DNA from: Paramarasmius palmivorus
Lineage: Eukaryota > Basidiomycota > Agaricomycetes > Agaricales > Marasmiaceae
Length of the DNA: 24,103 nt
Assembly: GCA_037176845.1 (NCBI GenBank)
Contig: JAYKXP010000346.1
Span: 1 to 24,103, forward strand
Direction: 5' to 3'
This document shows positions 1 through 10,396 of this stretch, piece by piece. Numbering within the stretch: the stretch's first letter is position 1; each line of letters begins with the position of its first letter. The notes under the pieces were generated by a model. The model was not told the DNA's origin. It was given only the letters and a program-made list of their open reading frames with translations, and searched no databases. Both the position numbers and the translations under genes were made by a program.

Positions 1-212
1 ACAGATCCTACGGCACAAACAGGTTAATAATACGCTTGTAGATCCTATAGCTGCTGTTGCAGCGGATTAACTTGACGTGTTTGTGTCACCCAACAGGCGA
101 ACATACTGAACGCACAGCTAACTACTTCGAGACCTTGTCGTAGACATATCCAAACCTAGAGGTGAAGTCAAGGCTTCACAACGTATTCTGTTTCTAAGCA
201 AATACGGTAACT

Positions 213-400
213 TCACGGTATTCCATTCGTAGATATAGGATGACTCTCAATTGCCAGGGCTCTCCCTGAGATCGCCTGCTGGACGGCGACTTCACCAAGA
301 CCTTGCCATTGTGGTGGGCCAGCAGCCATGGATGTGGCGATGATGCTTTCCTGTGCAGCGATTTGGTCGGAGACTCTTGAAGCTGAACGGATAGCATAAA
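213..400 (-). CDS. Candidate terminal exon of an unrecognised protein (partial)
   Basis: On the minus strand a pyrimidine-rich stretch ending in CAG (just above position 401) looks like a 3' splice site. It is followed by about 61 open codons that end at a TGA (plus-strand TCA at 213-215). The reading is protein-like: it runs from YAIRSASRVSDQIAAQES through a GPPQWQGLGEVAVQQA stretch to ESHP, rich in Ala, Gln and Ser. The longer open frame overlapping it (194-397) is a shadow and less protein-like. I do not recognise the family. No convincing upstream exon was found between 401 and 1000 on this strand, so this may be a gene relic. The call rests only on the acceptor and on composition. Confidence 0.3.
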
Positions 401-1984
401 CTGCGTGAAAGAAAAGAAAGAAGGTTCATAAGAGAGAAGAAGCTTAACAGTGGTATTTTGAAGGTAACGCGTTAAGACCGCTGCATTAGCTGTTAAACGT
501 TATGGTTTCGATGTGGCATAGGGACAAATCGTCTGTCTTGCCATACTGAAGGTGGAGGTGTTCACGAGAAGAACCTTAGGCCGCCCGCAATGGACCAGCA
601 GTCTCGGTGTGATCATGTCGACGTTTACAAGAAGAAAACTAGCATATCATATAGATTGTCATTATCCAAGTGATGTTGAGCGGGAAATCAGGACTTACCA
701 CCTTTAAGGTTAAAGCCTTTCACATCAGGAGCACTTGGCTTCTGCCGTTTCAATAGGCCTTCAAGTTCAACTTATTGGTCGTAGCATTGCTTCGTCGCGG
801 GACTAAGGGGAACGCGTCATGTGCGCCTGTGGATATCGCCGAGTGGTTTGCTGAATATTGGGTTGAAACTGGAGGCACGAAGATCCATGAAGCACTTGTC
901 AAGATCCCCAACAGGTGACGTTTTCTCGGAGATTTGGCCTTAATAGATTAACGTGTAACCGTCCATGCCGGTTCAAAGGATGACAAGATGTCGAGACGTA
1001 CCCCTCGAGTCGTTCTTTTCCACAGAGCGAATAACTAAGTATTGGAGGCTGATTTTCCCGGTCACAAGTGAATTCCGAGTTGGTACGGACAGGGAGAGCC
1101 TCATATCGATTCCAGTTTCGCGATACTCCGAAGTGAGGGTTAGTCCTTTCTAAAACTACGATGTCTGGCTAGCAAGGAGCGAAGCGCTGTGAAAGAACCT
1201 GACAATTGAAAAGAAGAGAAGAGCCCATTGGCTTGGAATGGAGTGTTCCTACCTCGATAGCATGTTAGGGATCCCGGCCGAATAACCGTTCTCTTCAGCC
1301 TGCTCGCATTGAGGCGATGAATAGTTACTGTACGAAGGTTTCGTTAAGTCGATATGCCTCATGCTGATTGCAGATAACTAAACGAAACAACCGGTACCAA
1401 AGCCCAAATGTAACCCTTATACCACTGTCTGTTTCACCGTCCCTTTAGAGTTGACATGCAACTTATTTCGACATTGGAGTAACGTTGATTATGCGAAGGA
1501 AACGAGTCTGCAATGTAGATATGAGTAAAAAGTAACTTTGAGGAAATATCAAGCTTACCAACTACCAGGCAAGAACACCCAGATCCAAAATTCCCAACCA
1601 CAGCTAACGCTTCGCTCCGGATCCAGATACCCTCGCCAGACATGGGTCATCCACGCTACGGCTGTCGACGCTTGAAATTGGTATACGGAATGAAGACCTA
1701 GCACCGCAAGGAAGATTTCTGTGGACAAGTTAGCGTCGGAACGGAAGGTATGGTGTGAGGATAAAGCACACTATTGACCTGACCAAGATTTCATCCTAGG
1801 AAAACTTTCATCTATTACAGAAGACGGGTGTTGTTTATAGCCTCCTTGGGTGCAATATAGGAGTAAAGGTTGTTTTAGATTTGACGATAGGACCTGCGCG
1901 TCAGTTCAGGTGAATAATTCGTTACTAGTTCGAAGAATATAGACTCGTTCTTTATAGAGGCCGACAGTGAAGCCCTCTATCAAG
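401..1984. other. No gene recognised
   Basis: This stretch has only short open frames of 60-70 codons in conflicting frames. One minus-strand frame (1434-1643, starting MSGEGIWIRSEALAVV) contains a possible donor (GTAAGC) and a TTGCAG acceptor within it, so it could be a first exon and intron. I found no continuation and no family. No repeat shared with the rest of the window was seen. Confidence 0.4.
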
Positions 1985-1989
1985 GTGAA

Positions 1990-2750
1990 TGTCTCACGAA
2001 ATCTCGTCACGTGAGTTCGGCACCGGGGGACCGGCCGCTCACGTCAGCTCTTTTTTTTTCGGTTCATCCTTCTCACCACCATCTGCCTTCCCCTCCGCCT
2101 TTTCCTCTTTTTCCTTCTTTGCACTCGTTCGTCGGCCTTCAGAACGACGATCGCGATCCACCCGCGTTGGTTTAGGACGCGTTTAGGTGCGGACTTCGGC
2201 TCGTCCATCGATTGTCACGCTAACGATCGAGTCTTTGCATATTTTTGCTAATCACCCGCGTCGCGAGCTTTACCCTTGCTTCCTCGATCAATTCCGTCCA
2301 CCAGTCAGCATGCCTTTTGAATCGTTTCGCCTCGTCGATTGAACCCTTCTCCGCCCGATTCTCGTGCCCGGCCGCTGTCTAACCGACGTTTCGCTTTGGT
2401 CGCGTGCTGTACGTTTTACACGTCAAGATCCGTTATTCGCGGTTCGTGGTTGTCGGAGATAATGGAGATGGACCCAATGTGCGTATATTGTTCGATTCGT
2501 AACGATATATTGTAACTTACCCGCTGTTCTTTATCCGTATAGCTCGGGTGCGACACACGTATTAAGCGTGTGGCGATCACGTATCACCACACACATGCTT
2601 GACGAGACACATATGCGTACAACACACACACAGTGATCCCTCAAAGTCGTCTGGGTCGCTGTTTAACCGACCCCGGAAAGCCCTGACGAGCTATAGCTCC
2701 AGAGTATGGACACACACACATACAATTACTGATCTGTGTTAGTCCGATAC
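1990..2750. repeat. GC-rich, LTR-like island (possible solo LTR)
   Basis: Composition changes abruptly at about 1985 to GC- and CpG-rich sequence. The stretch begins TGTCTCACG, contains a CACGTGA core, then a long pyrimidine tract (2050-2120), many CGATCG-like words and CA-rich runs (2623-2634, 2711-2724), and can be read as ending ATACA at 2750, immediately before TGG. TGT...ACA ends and a following TGG (where a primer-binding site starts) are typical of fungal LTR retrotransposons. A hairpin with 6-base arms (CACACG/CGTGTG) sits at 2554-2572. A GTGAA occurs just before (1985-1989) and at 2781-2785, but it does not abut the ATACA end, so it is weak as a target duplication. No second copy is in the window, so the LTR assignment is inference. 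Confidence 0.3.
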
Positions 2751-4190
2751 ATGGAATCGCGACGACCTACGACTCTTTCCGTGAATTACTGCATACTCGA
2801 CAGCGCGATTGTTGATCGTGCTTTGCGTCGTGGAGGTCGCTTACTTCGCATGGGCTTTAATGCCACACTCAAATTGTTCGTGTGGAGCATGCGGAGCTCC
2901 TGTACAACTTTTTTGCAGCTCGCGGATACACCAGCGCGACACATCAACCTGCTGGCTTCTTCAGACCAGGTTTTCTGCTCTTGTCTGATATTGTGTCTAC
3001 GGAGACAATGGGCCACCACAGACAATGGAGCATATGTTGCGGTGGGTGTCGCTGAAAGGTCTGGACGATAGTGGAGATCGTATTGGCTAAGACAAGTTCT
3101 TTCGATTAGTTTTGCACCACGTCGAGTAAGTTTTCCTTTTTCTTTCCCCTTTTCATGCACAATCCTTCCGTCATAGCAATGATGGATGAATTTCATCTCT
3201 GCTACCGATATTGTTTCGCTTTTATCCGCAGTAGACGCTGGAACGCGCATTTCTTGACACTACTACGCAGCCCAATATCAGCCACGTCTACACCCCCAGC
3301 TACTTCCACATCAAGGAATTCACCGAAAATCCCCGTATTTCACTGTATGAACTCTCTGCTGTCTCCGACCTCACAGTCCTCCTCGCCGAGTTGGCGATCA
3401 CCTCTGCCTCGTCCATTCCTCTTGGTCCACATCAGCTTGCCAGAATCTCCTTTTCTTTGGGCCACCGAGATATGGTGAACGCTCATATCATGGCGATGAG
3501 TATGACACAGAGGGGTTTCGAGGTACACACTGATTTCAATTAGTGCCCCTCGTCTGCCGCCAAACATAATATTTGTGACTCCTGACATAAAAATCAAGTA
3601 TCATGGACCATTTCCCGAAGGACTGGTATCATACTCACGTCGATAACTCCAGCTCTCCTGTTGTCCGCACCGTCAGATCCCGATGCCCTGTGTGCTGGGA
3701 TGCTGCGAACTACATATGACAGGCTCCTCGAGCTTCGACACCTTGCAGTTCCTTATTTGACACTATGTCCATGGCATATTTGGTTTCTCATGGAGATGTT
3801 GGGTGTCTACATCGGATCTTCCCACTGCAGCTTTGTCTTTCAATTCTTTGGCTTTTAACACCTGTGGGAATTTACCAGCTGTGAAAGATGCTAAAAGCCA
3901 GGGTAACACTTCTTCTTCTGTTTCATTTCTCGTCTCACTTCCCCCTTCAGATTCAGCTTCGTCTCCACAGGACATTTGAGGATGATGACTCCCTGTCTCC
4001 TCGTGTGGCGATGGAAATCTTTGGTCCACTTAGCCCCCCCCAGGTTTCTTTTCATGCGGATACGTTCGATGCCCTGGACCCAGAATTCCTTCAAGATCTG
4101 GGGCTCGTCACTGCACATTTGTAAGCTCCATTCTACAGTTTTCTTTTTTTCTAATCTCATACTTATATTTTGTTCGTCCTTAGGCGCTGA
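2740..4190 (+). pseudogene. Decayed multi-frame gene, family not recognised
   Basis: Protein-like stretches follow one another on the plus strand but switch frame and hit stops. In order they include GIATTYDSFRELLHT (about 2755-2800), EHAELLYNFFAARGYTSAT (about 2888-2945), a leucine-rich stretch around YELSAVSDLTVLLAELAI (about 3345-3400) leading to GHRDMVNAHIMAMSMTQRGF, PNIIFVTPDIKIKYHGPF (about 3560-3615), LPTAALSFNSLAFNTCGN (about 3818-3872), and finally FEDDDSLSPRVAMEIFGP to DALDPEFLQDLGLVTAHL. Two introns look real: 3903-3950 (GTAACA...CTTCAG) and 4121-4183 (GTAAGC...CTTAG), after which the frame ends at TGA 4188-4190. Several frameshifts (near 3240, 3555, 3655, 3810 and 3965) make an intact product unlikely. 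It directly follows the LTR-like island, so a decayed element gene is an alternative, but no gag, pol or transposase motif was seen. Confidence 0.4.
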
Positions 4191-5282
4191 TTCCACCCTG
4201 TCGTAGTCGTATATCACATACATAGTGCAGCTCTGCATGTATTCATTGTTACTTTCTTGTTAACACAAATTGTACATTTCTTGCTTTTCGACCTCTGAGA
4301 ACTCGTACCGGTCGGAGGCAACTCCGACCCATTCCTAACTAGTGCTTTGTCACTTTCCGCAGTCACCCAGCGACCTCTTTCAAAATTTTTTCGCTGTAAC
4401 GAGTACCATGCAAGAGTAATACCAGACATTTATTGTCTTCGAGAGATATCACATCTTCCCAATGCTAACTACAACCATCGACGAGAAGAGGCATGAAGAC
4501 GACGAATTACACGGAGAAGGCATGGTCAGGCTGATTGAGGTGAGAAGTGGCAACTCGCAACATTGGAGTGACATATTGACTGAGACAGTGGTTGTGATGG
4601 ATTCTCAAGTGTCGTTTTCCAAAGTGAAGGAAAGAACTCTCACGAGCTAAGGTACGTTCAGCTGGTTCCTCTGATAGATATCCTACCATCTGCCACAATG
4701 AAGATCCTGTATGTGGACCAACTACACACCGCTATCGATGCCCTGATGCTTTCATAGCAGCATGGTCTCAACCGATGCTATAAAACCATGAAAGGCAAAA
4801 ACGACCTGTAGCACCATGAAACACCGTGAAGTCACCTTTATAAATCAATGTCGGGCTGACTACCTCGTATGAAAGGGACCTCTTCCAAATGATTTGCACG
4901 ACGGGGTATGTCTCAGTTTATTGTCTTTCTCCCGAGTCTAGCTCGTCCTCAGCTGGAGTTTCAGAACCTTCATCGGCCCACCTCTGGTCCAGCAGTGCAG
5001 ACACTTTCAACCTTGGATTCATCTTCGATTTCAAAGTGGGCGGAATAGGGATGGAAATAGATCACCCAATCCCTCAGTCTGATGGCTCGTGGAAATGCCT
5101 GTGCACCTATAACCTACAGGCTTTTCACGGGAAGATTGGCACATCATCGTGTGCTCTCCTTCCTTCCCGTCAGCGAGTTTCGACATCGACCACTCGTCCT
5201 TTGTATGTACCACACCTCCGCCTGAACTCCCATAAACGCACGTCCCTGCATCCCTCCGCAACAACCTCGTGCCCTCCATACC
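4191..5282. other. No gene recognised; short open frames only
   Basis: The first 100 bases are AT-rich and resemble the 3' flank of the decayed gene on the left. A 62-codon plus frame at 4462-4650 (acidic start, MLTTTIDEKRHEDDELHGEG) and a 150-codon plus frame at 4889-5341 are open. The latter runs in a different frame through the G copy C tail, so it is probably not a real gene. The stretch 5040-5140 reads plausibly (PQSDGSWKCLCTYNLQAFHG) but has no recognisable family. Homology to the G/Y block starts abruptly near 5281, making this the left junction of the tandem array. Confidence 0.35.
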
Positions 5283-5360
5283 ATGATTGTCGACGAAATA
5301 ACTACATCGCGCATGCCATTCAACAAGCCGCATTGAGATGATGCTATGGAAGTCGATTAG
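5283..5360 (+). pseudogene. 3' tail of a third G gene (copy C relic)
   Basis: These 78 bases align without a gap to the last 78 bases of G copy B (18929-19006). They read MIVDEITTSRMPFNKPH, then TGA, then DDAMEVD and TAG. The TGA stands where copy B has TGT (Cys). The alignment continues into the 3' flank (about 5360-5600 against 19007-19225), including the words GAGCTCGACGGTGC and TGGTATACAATAC. Nothing of the upstream G exons is visible to the left, so this copy was cut off at about 5281. It marks the left end of the tandem array. Confidence 0.75.
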
Positions 5361-6060
5361 GTACACTCTCTTCTTGGTACGCCTGGTTCATGTTTCATTC
5401 TTCGCATTTTCTTACTATACTTCCCACTTCAGGCACGACAGATGAAACCATGCATGAGCTCGACGGTGCCGCATACTTCGCTTTCTTGCTGCCTACCCTA
5501 CGGGGCCTCAAGGCCTCATGACACGCACGAACTATTTGTATCATATATGTACTGAGTTGGTATACAATACGTTTCATTTTCAAAGATTACCGGTACTGCT
5601 GGTGAACTGTGAGAAGCACCACGGGAAACGAGTACAAAGATAGGTTTCTGGCCCACAAGCCATGATTGAGCCCCAACTCTTTCGGAGATCCTCTATACGG
5701 CGAAGCCAGGGGAGAGCGTTTACGCGTCCCAGGAATGTGTAGACTGCGCGTCACATTAAGTTTCGCCGCACTATTTTCAGCGAGGTTTCGTTCCATCCTT
5801 CATCTCGCTGAGACTCGCTCATGCCAGGAGGGTGGAGATGGTAGCTCTTGTTCCAGGCTACCTGATCCTCGTAACAGTGAATGAAAGATCCCCTCCGAGC
5901 AATTCCTATGATCCCTATCCAATCGATAGCTCGAACGTCTGGTTTCTGGGTAGTCTTCCCGGTACTGATGTTCTGTGTCGATGTAGACAATCGATGTTGA
6001 TAGCTGTAAAGCACGGTAAGAATTGTGAGGAACAGTGATCTTCGACAGACTCACCATGGC
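5361..6060 (-). repeat. Block Y, unit 1 (3' flank of G with minus-strand open stretches)
   Basis: This is the duplicated stretch downstream of G, matching 19007-19960 in unit 3. Minus-strand reading is conserved between copies: an 85-codon frame at 5800-6057 starts MVSLSKITVPH and continues LQLSTSIVYIDTEHQYRED, while unit 3 has MVSLSNITLPH and LQLSKSIVYVDAELQYRDD. A second shared minus-strand motif is PLASPYRG (about 5690-5710). The frame would lie tail-to-tail with gene G. I do not recognise the protein. Stops and unmatched ends suggest it is a relic rather than an active gene. Confidence 0.45.
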
Positions 6061-6770
6061 TAGATGCCCTCCAGAAGCCTATCGCGTTCTTGCGTTCTTG
6101 TTACAGCCCATATTGGTGTAGTGAACTGGCAGGTAGTTAGATACGTGAGATAGAACCAATTAATGTGAATGAGCACACCCTAGATCCTAACTGATGTCTG
6201 GTTTCCAGTGTCGAAAGGGTTTCTGTTTCCAGTTCGGTCGTGGTGTATTGATCGAAGGAACTGCTAAAGTCCATCCTTGGATGAGCGCACATAGCTACCA
6301 ATGTCTTCTTCGAAAAACAAGGTAAGTTTCATCCAAATTATGAACGATGAAAAACGCACCTGAAAGGACCTCGAAAAACCAGCAAATGGTTGACCGGGAG
6401 ACCATCTTTTCAACTAAGAACACGCTGTCGTGCCCTCTCCATTGATTATCCCGATCTCCGTTGCCTATTGTATCGCTGCAATCGTCTATTCGATGCCCCT
6501 TGAAGGCAACCAGGCGGGCTTGATGTTTGGCCGAGATAAAAGGACGAAACAGGTCACCCTTTGGAACGTAGAAGGCGTGTAGTGTCCGACGATCGGTGTT
6601 GAAGTACTAGGCCAAATATCTCATCGTGAAGGGCTTAGGGAGCTGAGAAAAATGACTGATAAGTATTTTTCTAACAAGGATAATGACCCGAACATCCAAG
6701 ACGTGTCGATTATCGATGGTAGAGAAAGCATCTATGATCATTCAATGACGATGTAAAAATCATCGAGCTG
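6061..6770 (+). pseudogene. Block X, unit 1: decayed small spliced gene with a membrane-like segment
   Basis: The block occurs three times (also 14680-15330 and 20085-20650). All copies share a strong splice donor after a short conserved stretch: here GTAAGT begins at 6322 after CGAAAAACAAG, and a likely acceptor is CTAAG at 6418. The following exon carries a hydrophobic segment (PLIIPISVAYCIAAIVY, about 6441-6491), then RDKRTKQ and LWNVEGV before a TAG. Beyond the TAG the same frame stays open (GVEVLGQISHREGLRELRKM...) until 6756. The upstream stretch FGRGVLIEGTAKVHPW (about 6236-6283) is also protein-like, in a shifted frame. Shared substitutions in the three copies support former coding. 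The family is not recognised. The minus strand of 6100-6215 also reads DLGC..., matching unit 2 DLGYALLHD, so the coding strand is not settled for the left half. Confidence 0.4.
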
Positions 6771-6808
6771 TCAACAACAACGGCAGGGAGTCCTAGTCAG
6801 CGCCAGAG

Positions 6809-6943
6809 TTAGGAAGGAAGCGAATGGGCATACTGGTGGTATGGATACGGTGTGAGTGAGCGAGCCAGAGGTTGATTGAAAGTCTGAGGCTCTCGAGAGT
6901 GCGCCTTGCCGTGTGCTGCGAGTTCTTCGAATACGGCCTCCAT
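6809..6943 (-). pseudogene. Gene V, unit 1: MEAVFEELAAH small frame (relic)
   Basis: This is a 44-codon minus-strand frame starting MEAVFEELAAHGKAHSREP. Unit 3 has the same stretch as VVFEELAAHPARNAPLFETW (minus, just below 22117), so the N-terminal reading frame is supported by two copies. Both copies also share a GTATGY word (here about 6827-6832; 21951-21956 in unit 3) that looks like a donor of the next intron. Here the Met codon directly precedes the conserved stretch, whereas in unit 3 about 100 bases including an intron-like segment intervene. V points away from W and the Gal80-like gene. The family is not recognised. Confidence 0.35.
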
Positions 6944-7612
6944 AGAATTCACTCCAAAGCAGCCCCTTCCTATCCTGCCCACAAGTCCCCTCAACTAACT
7001 TCATTCCCTACAGCCCAATGGAAGGTCGAGCGATTATCCTGCGGAACTTGGTCACTCGCTTGCCTTTCGTTCTTTAAGGCTTCGTCTTCATGTCAACATC
7101 CAATAAACAAGATTGAGTGGGATATTGAAGAATGTCTTTCCAAAATGTTCCGAGATCGAGAAGGTCGAAAAATCCCTGATAGCTGAAGAGGTCATCATGG
7201 AAGATGTCGAGTGAGATTCCGGACCGGGAAATGCAACTCGCTTTCCTTCACACCGTCATCACCTCGAGCTCCAGCCTCTAGTCCGCACGACTGTATCATT
7301 CAAATGTAGGTTTTCATCTGTCTTCCCAATCTTCCAACTGACATCTTCTTATTAAAGTACTCTGCCGCTCATAATACGCTGCACTCAACGGTACCCCAGG
7401 TACCTCCGGTATATACCTCATCTTATGCAGAGGATTACAGACTCGGAATACTGTAAGCTGGCATTGTAAATTTACCTTCGAAGTCTCACAATATTGTTCA
7501 ACACAGACAGGGAAACATGATCAATACGTCCACTACTTACCGGTAGACCTCCGTACTCGCGAATATAAGCCAACCCCCCAAACCATGCAACCTCATCGAA
7601 CTTATGACTCGA
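6944..7612 (+). other. Block between V and Gal80-like gene, with decayed frame W (unit 1)
   Basis: This aligns with 22223-22875 of unit 3: shared words include CCTTCCTATCCTGCCCAC, GCGATTATCC and GAGATCGAGAACGTCGAAAA-like sequence. The best conserved open stretch is EIEKVEKSLIAEEVIMEDVE (about 7153-7211), which ends at a TGA here but runs further in unit 3. The last 250 bases before the Gal80-like ATG are likely its promoter. The sequence CTGGCATTGTAAATTTACC (about 7459) and CTGGTATTATAAATTTCCC (unit 3, about 22758) share a TATA-like core at the same distance from the ATG. Confidence 0.4.
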
Positions 7613-8820
7613 ATGTCCCCCATGCTACTCGGATTCATCGGTCTCTCCGCAAGTGGTTGGGCAGCTATCACTCTCGCCCAGCCTCTTTTCGAGGAGCCAT
7701 TCTCGTCGAAATATACCTTGACCGCCATATCAACGTTCAACCACCAACCCAACTTCCGCGAACGCTAGTGCTGAAAAGTACAGCAAAATCACATCCCGTA
7801 CCGTGAAGCCTTACCACGGCTCCACCAAGTACATCGTAAACGATCCAAACGTCGACCTAGTGGCCATCTCTGTGCGAACCCCTGTGCACATTGATGCTGC
7901 TCTACCTGTCTTTGAAGCGAAGAAACTTTGTTATCGAGTGGCCAGCTAGTTGACTGGTACAACCAAGATCGCAGAAGCTGCGAAGAAGAATGGCGTTAGG
8001 ACATTGGTTGGACTCCAGACTCGTCAGGCTATGTATGTTCAAAAGGTCTGACTAGATTCCTTACCAACATCTTTCCGAAACTGACATTGACATCTAGGTC
8101 AAAGAAGTTCTAGATTCTGGTGTCTTGGGACACATCCTCGCCACCTCTGTAGTACGCATCCCCATCCCATAAAACTATCACCGACTAACAACCACACCCA
8201 AATCGTCTCCTGCTACCCCGGCGCCCGAGGTCCTACCGCTTTCAAATTCTTCAACTACGCCATAGATCCCTCCAACGGCTCCACCATGCTCGACATCGAC
8301 GGCAGCCACCTCATCAACGTACTCCACTACCTCTTCGGGCCCATCGCATCCGTTATAGGACATCTAACCCAACCAATACCCAACATATCAGCCCATCGAT
8401 CGCGTCTCCGGTAAACCTACAGGAGATCCTCAACCCCAAAGCGACATCCACCAAATCACATTTGGTGGTCAGTTCGCTAACGAGGATGGCACCGTTCTGT
8501 CTGTCAACATCCGAAACGTGCTTTCTGAACACGGTGCTGGGTTGTTCTGGGTTATTGACGGCGAGAAAGGAGCACTGAAAATCAGAGCCAATGGAACGAA
8601 AGGACAGTCATTCATGTGAGCCCAGCTGGAGTTGCGGCTCAACGGGGAGAAGGTGGATGTTGCGACGGATACGGAAGCGGAGAGATGTGCGTGGTATTGG
8701 AACAGGTTTGCTGAGGGAGCAGAAGGCGAATACGCAACGATGGAGGATGCGTTGCAGGCCAAGGTTTTCGATGCGATTTTCAAGAGCAGTAACGAGGGCA
8801 GGAAGGTCGAGTTGCGATGA
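7613..8820 (+). pseudogene. Gal80-like NAD-binding oxidoreductase, copy 1, broken
   Basis: Full-length but disabled member of the Gal80 / Gfo-Idh-MocA family (Rossmann-fold NAD(P) binding; in yeasts Gal80 is a repressor of galactose genes, while mushroom members have no assigned role known to me). The N-terminus reads MSPMLLGFIGLSASGWAA (nucleotide-binding loop), then KYTLTAIS, NVDLVAISVRTPVHIDAA, the EWP triad at the usual EKP position (about 7936), KIAEAAKKNGVRTLVGLQ, and GARGPTAF...GSTMLDIDGSHLINVLHYLFGP. The C-terminal domain runs from FGGQFANEDGTVLSVNIRN to the TGA at 8818. Exons are 7613-8045, 8098-8151 and 8202-8820. Lesions against the family and copy 2 are: a 7-base insertion near 7735-7742, small deletions near 7929 and 7950, intron 2 ending AA instead of AG, one extra base near 8370, and TGA at 8617-8619. 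The start was chosen by alignment with copy 2; an in-frame ATG at 7604 is an alternative. Confidence 0.85.
8152..8201 (+). other. Intron 2 of the Gal80-like copy 1 with a lost 3' splice site
   Basis: The donor GTACGC at 8152 and a CTAAC branch-like word at about 8185 are present, but the intron ends CACACCCAA before ATCGTCTCC. Copy 2 has CACCCCTAG at the same place (ends 23450). The G of the terminal AG is an A here. Confidence 0.75.
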
Positions 8821-9987
8821 ACCCGAGGACTGGTACCTTCAAGTTACTTGATCTAAATATGGTATCCTACTTAAACCTTCCCACTCGTGCTCGGCTCTAT
8901 TGTTTGTATCTTTCACTCTGTATATTTGCAGGTTTAGATCCATACATAACAAGTACATCACATGATTCTCGTGCAACAGCGAGGCAGGTGCACGAAAGGA
9001 TTGGAGTACAACACCGTAAGTAAGCTACACCAGCTTTGCATCCGCTCTCCCGAGGGTTTGGGTAAAGATCATCTTGCGTCGTTTTCCACAGGCGGAGACG
9101 CGAGCTCATGCTCGATATCTTCAGTTGTGGATCGGCAAGGTCGTACTAGTCAAGCCCTCGCCTTTCGTATGTATCTATGCACTGTGAGTTGCAGGCGCAT
9201 TCTTGGGCATGCACGTACAAGATAACTCAGATTATCTAAACGAGAAAAGATGAACATTGGTTAGCCAGTATAAACTAGAGCTAAAAATCAAGTGGTAGCA
9301 TACCTTCGTTTTACGTTGAATGGTTTGGTAGAGTTACCTTCAGTATGAGGTGGTCATTTCAACGCTGGTTCGTGAGGTGAATGCTAGATGGTTTATCCCA
9401 GTATCTTTGTTGCGCTAGATAGTAGGATCTAAACTGGAAAAGTCAGTCTTACTGAACAAAGGAGTAGGTGAAGGACCGGACCCCACGAGAGCTTTTACAC
9501 CTCGAAAATCGACACTTGACCCAATCCACCGCCATTTCCAATGGGACGCGTCACCGCCAATCCGCAATCAATCTGGTCGTTCCTTCACCATGTACTCCTG
9601 TAAATTCGGCTTCCGTCATTCACCTCATACTTCTCTGCCTTTCGCAGTATCCAATTTCGATGGACATTCGTCATGACTGGCATCGGTAGAATATCAAAGC
9701 AATGAATGTCTAGCGACATTGTTTTGAAAAGGTCGTGGATCTCATGCACATGGCCGGTAGGGTAGATTTTGAAGGTGGTAAGCGGTCGTGCATACGGTAA
9801 TCAACGCTCGAGATGAGGAAGCTAAAAAGTGTTTAGTGGTTAGATGAAACTGACGGTACTTTGAAGCTTTGAACTTGGCGTACTTACCCTCTGAGCCGAC
9901 GTTTAGTGCACAGCGCAGGCAAAACTGGTAGTGCGTTAGGATGGTGAGGAAGAGTGCGTAGAGAAAATGTGACTGTCAGCTGGAAGA
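8821..9987. other. No gene recognised (3' flank of the Gal80-like copy and beyond)
   Basis: The first part is probably the 3' untranslated region of the Gal80-like gene. Open frames of 60-87 codons (for example 8962-9225 plus, 8897-9109 minus, 9468-9689 plus) conflict with each other and match nothing I know. The stretch has no counterpart in unit 2, where the Gal80 relic is followed almost at once by the block that here starts at 9988. Confidence 0.35.
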
Positions 9988-10045
9988 ATTGACCTGCCCT
10001 AAATTCAAAGCGCTGACTTCAAGTTAGCGCTCGGCATCTTGACCT
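9988..10045. repeat. Short repeat shared with unit 2
   Basis: ATTGACCTGCCCTAAA, followed by a GAAGCGC / AAAGCGC word and TTAGCGCTC, is shared with 15557-15605. In both places it lies between the Gal80-like sequence and the upstream region of a G gene, so it is a landmark for aligning units 1 and 2. Confidence 0.6.
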
Positions 10046-10396
10046 CTTTTGACAACCAACATCATTAATCTCTTTCCTGTACATTCTCCGGGCTCCATAC
10101 ACGTTCAAAGGGGAAATACATCCCAGTGCAGCACAAAACAGATTTTTATGGTGGTATTGAAACTCGACCCTCCTGGGCTAGTAGACGGTGAGTTGAATTT
10201 CTTTGTTCCTGAGTCCGAGTGGTTCGTTCCTACCCAATCTATTCATGGGCTGTTCCTTTAGGACCTATGCTGGGCTGCAAGGGATACATATCTTCGTATT
10301 CTTGTCGCAATTCTAATACGTCTCCGCAATAGCACGATAATACCATCTCGTGAATTATTGATGTGTATCAGCCTGGTCCCTCCCGTTACTCACTGG
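10046..10396. other. No firm gene; one possible exon-intron-exon
   Basis: A plus-strand reading MVVLKLDPPGLVDG (about 10149-10191) is followed by GTGAGT and, about 70 bases on, by a TTCCTTTAG acceptor (about 10261), after which PMLGCKGYISSYSCRN reads in phase. The signals are good but the product is very short and not recognised. The stretch leads into the monooxygenase relic. Confidence 0.25.

Noticed and set aside
1990..2785. GTGAA at both sides as a target-site duplication
   Set aside because: The right copy lies 30 bases beyond the ATACA end, and a 5-base match is expected by chance at that distance.
2786..3250. 154-codon minus-strand open frame
   Set aside because: It lies opposite more protein-like plus-strand islands and has no recognisable motif; taken as a shadow.
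4889..5341. 150-codon plus frame as a gene
   Set aside because: It crosses the G copy C tail in a frame that is not the G frame, and has no family resemblance.
8046..8097. Intron 1 of Gal80-like copy 1 as broken
   Set aside because: GTCTGA...CATCTAG with exons in phase looks usable; only intron 2 has a lost acceptor.
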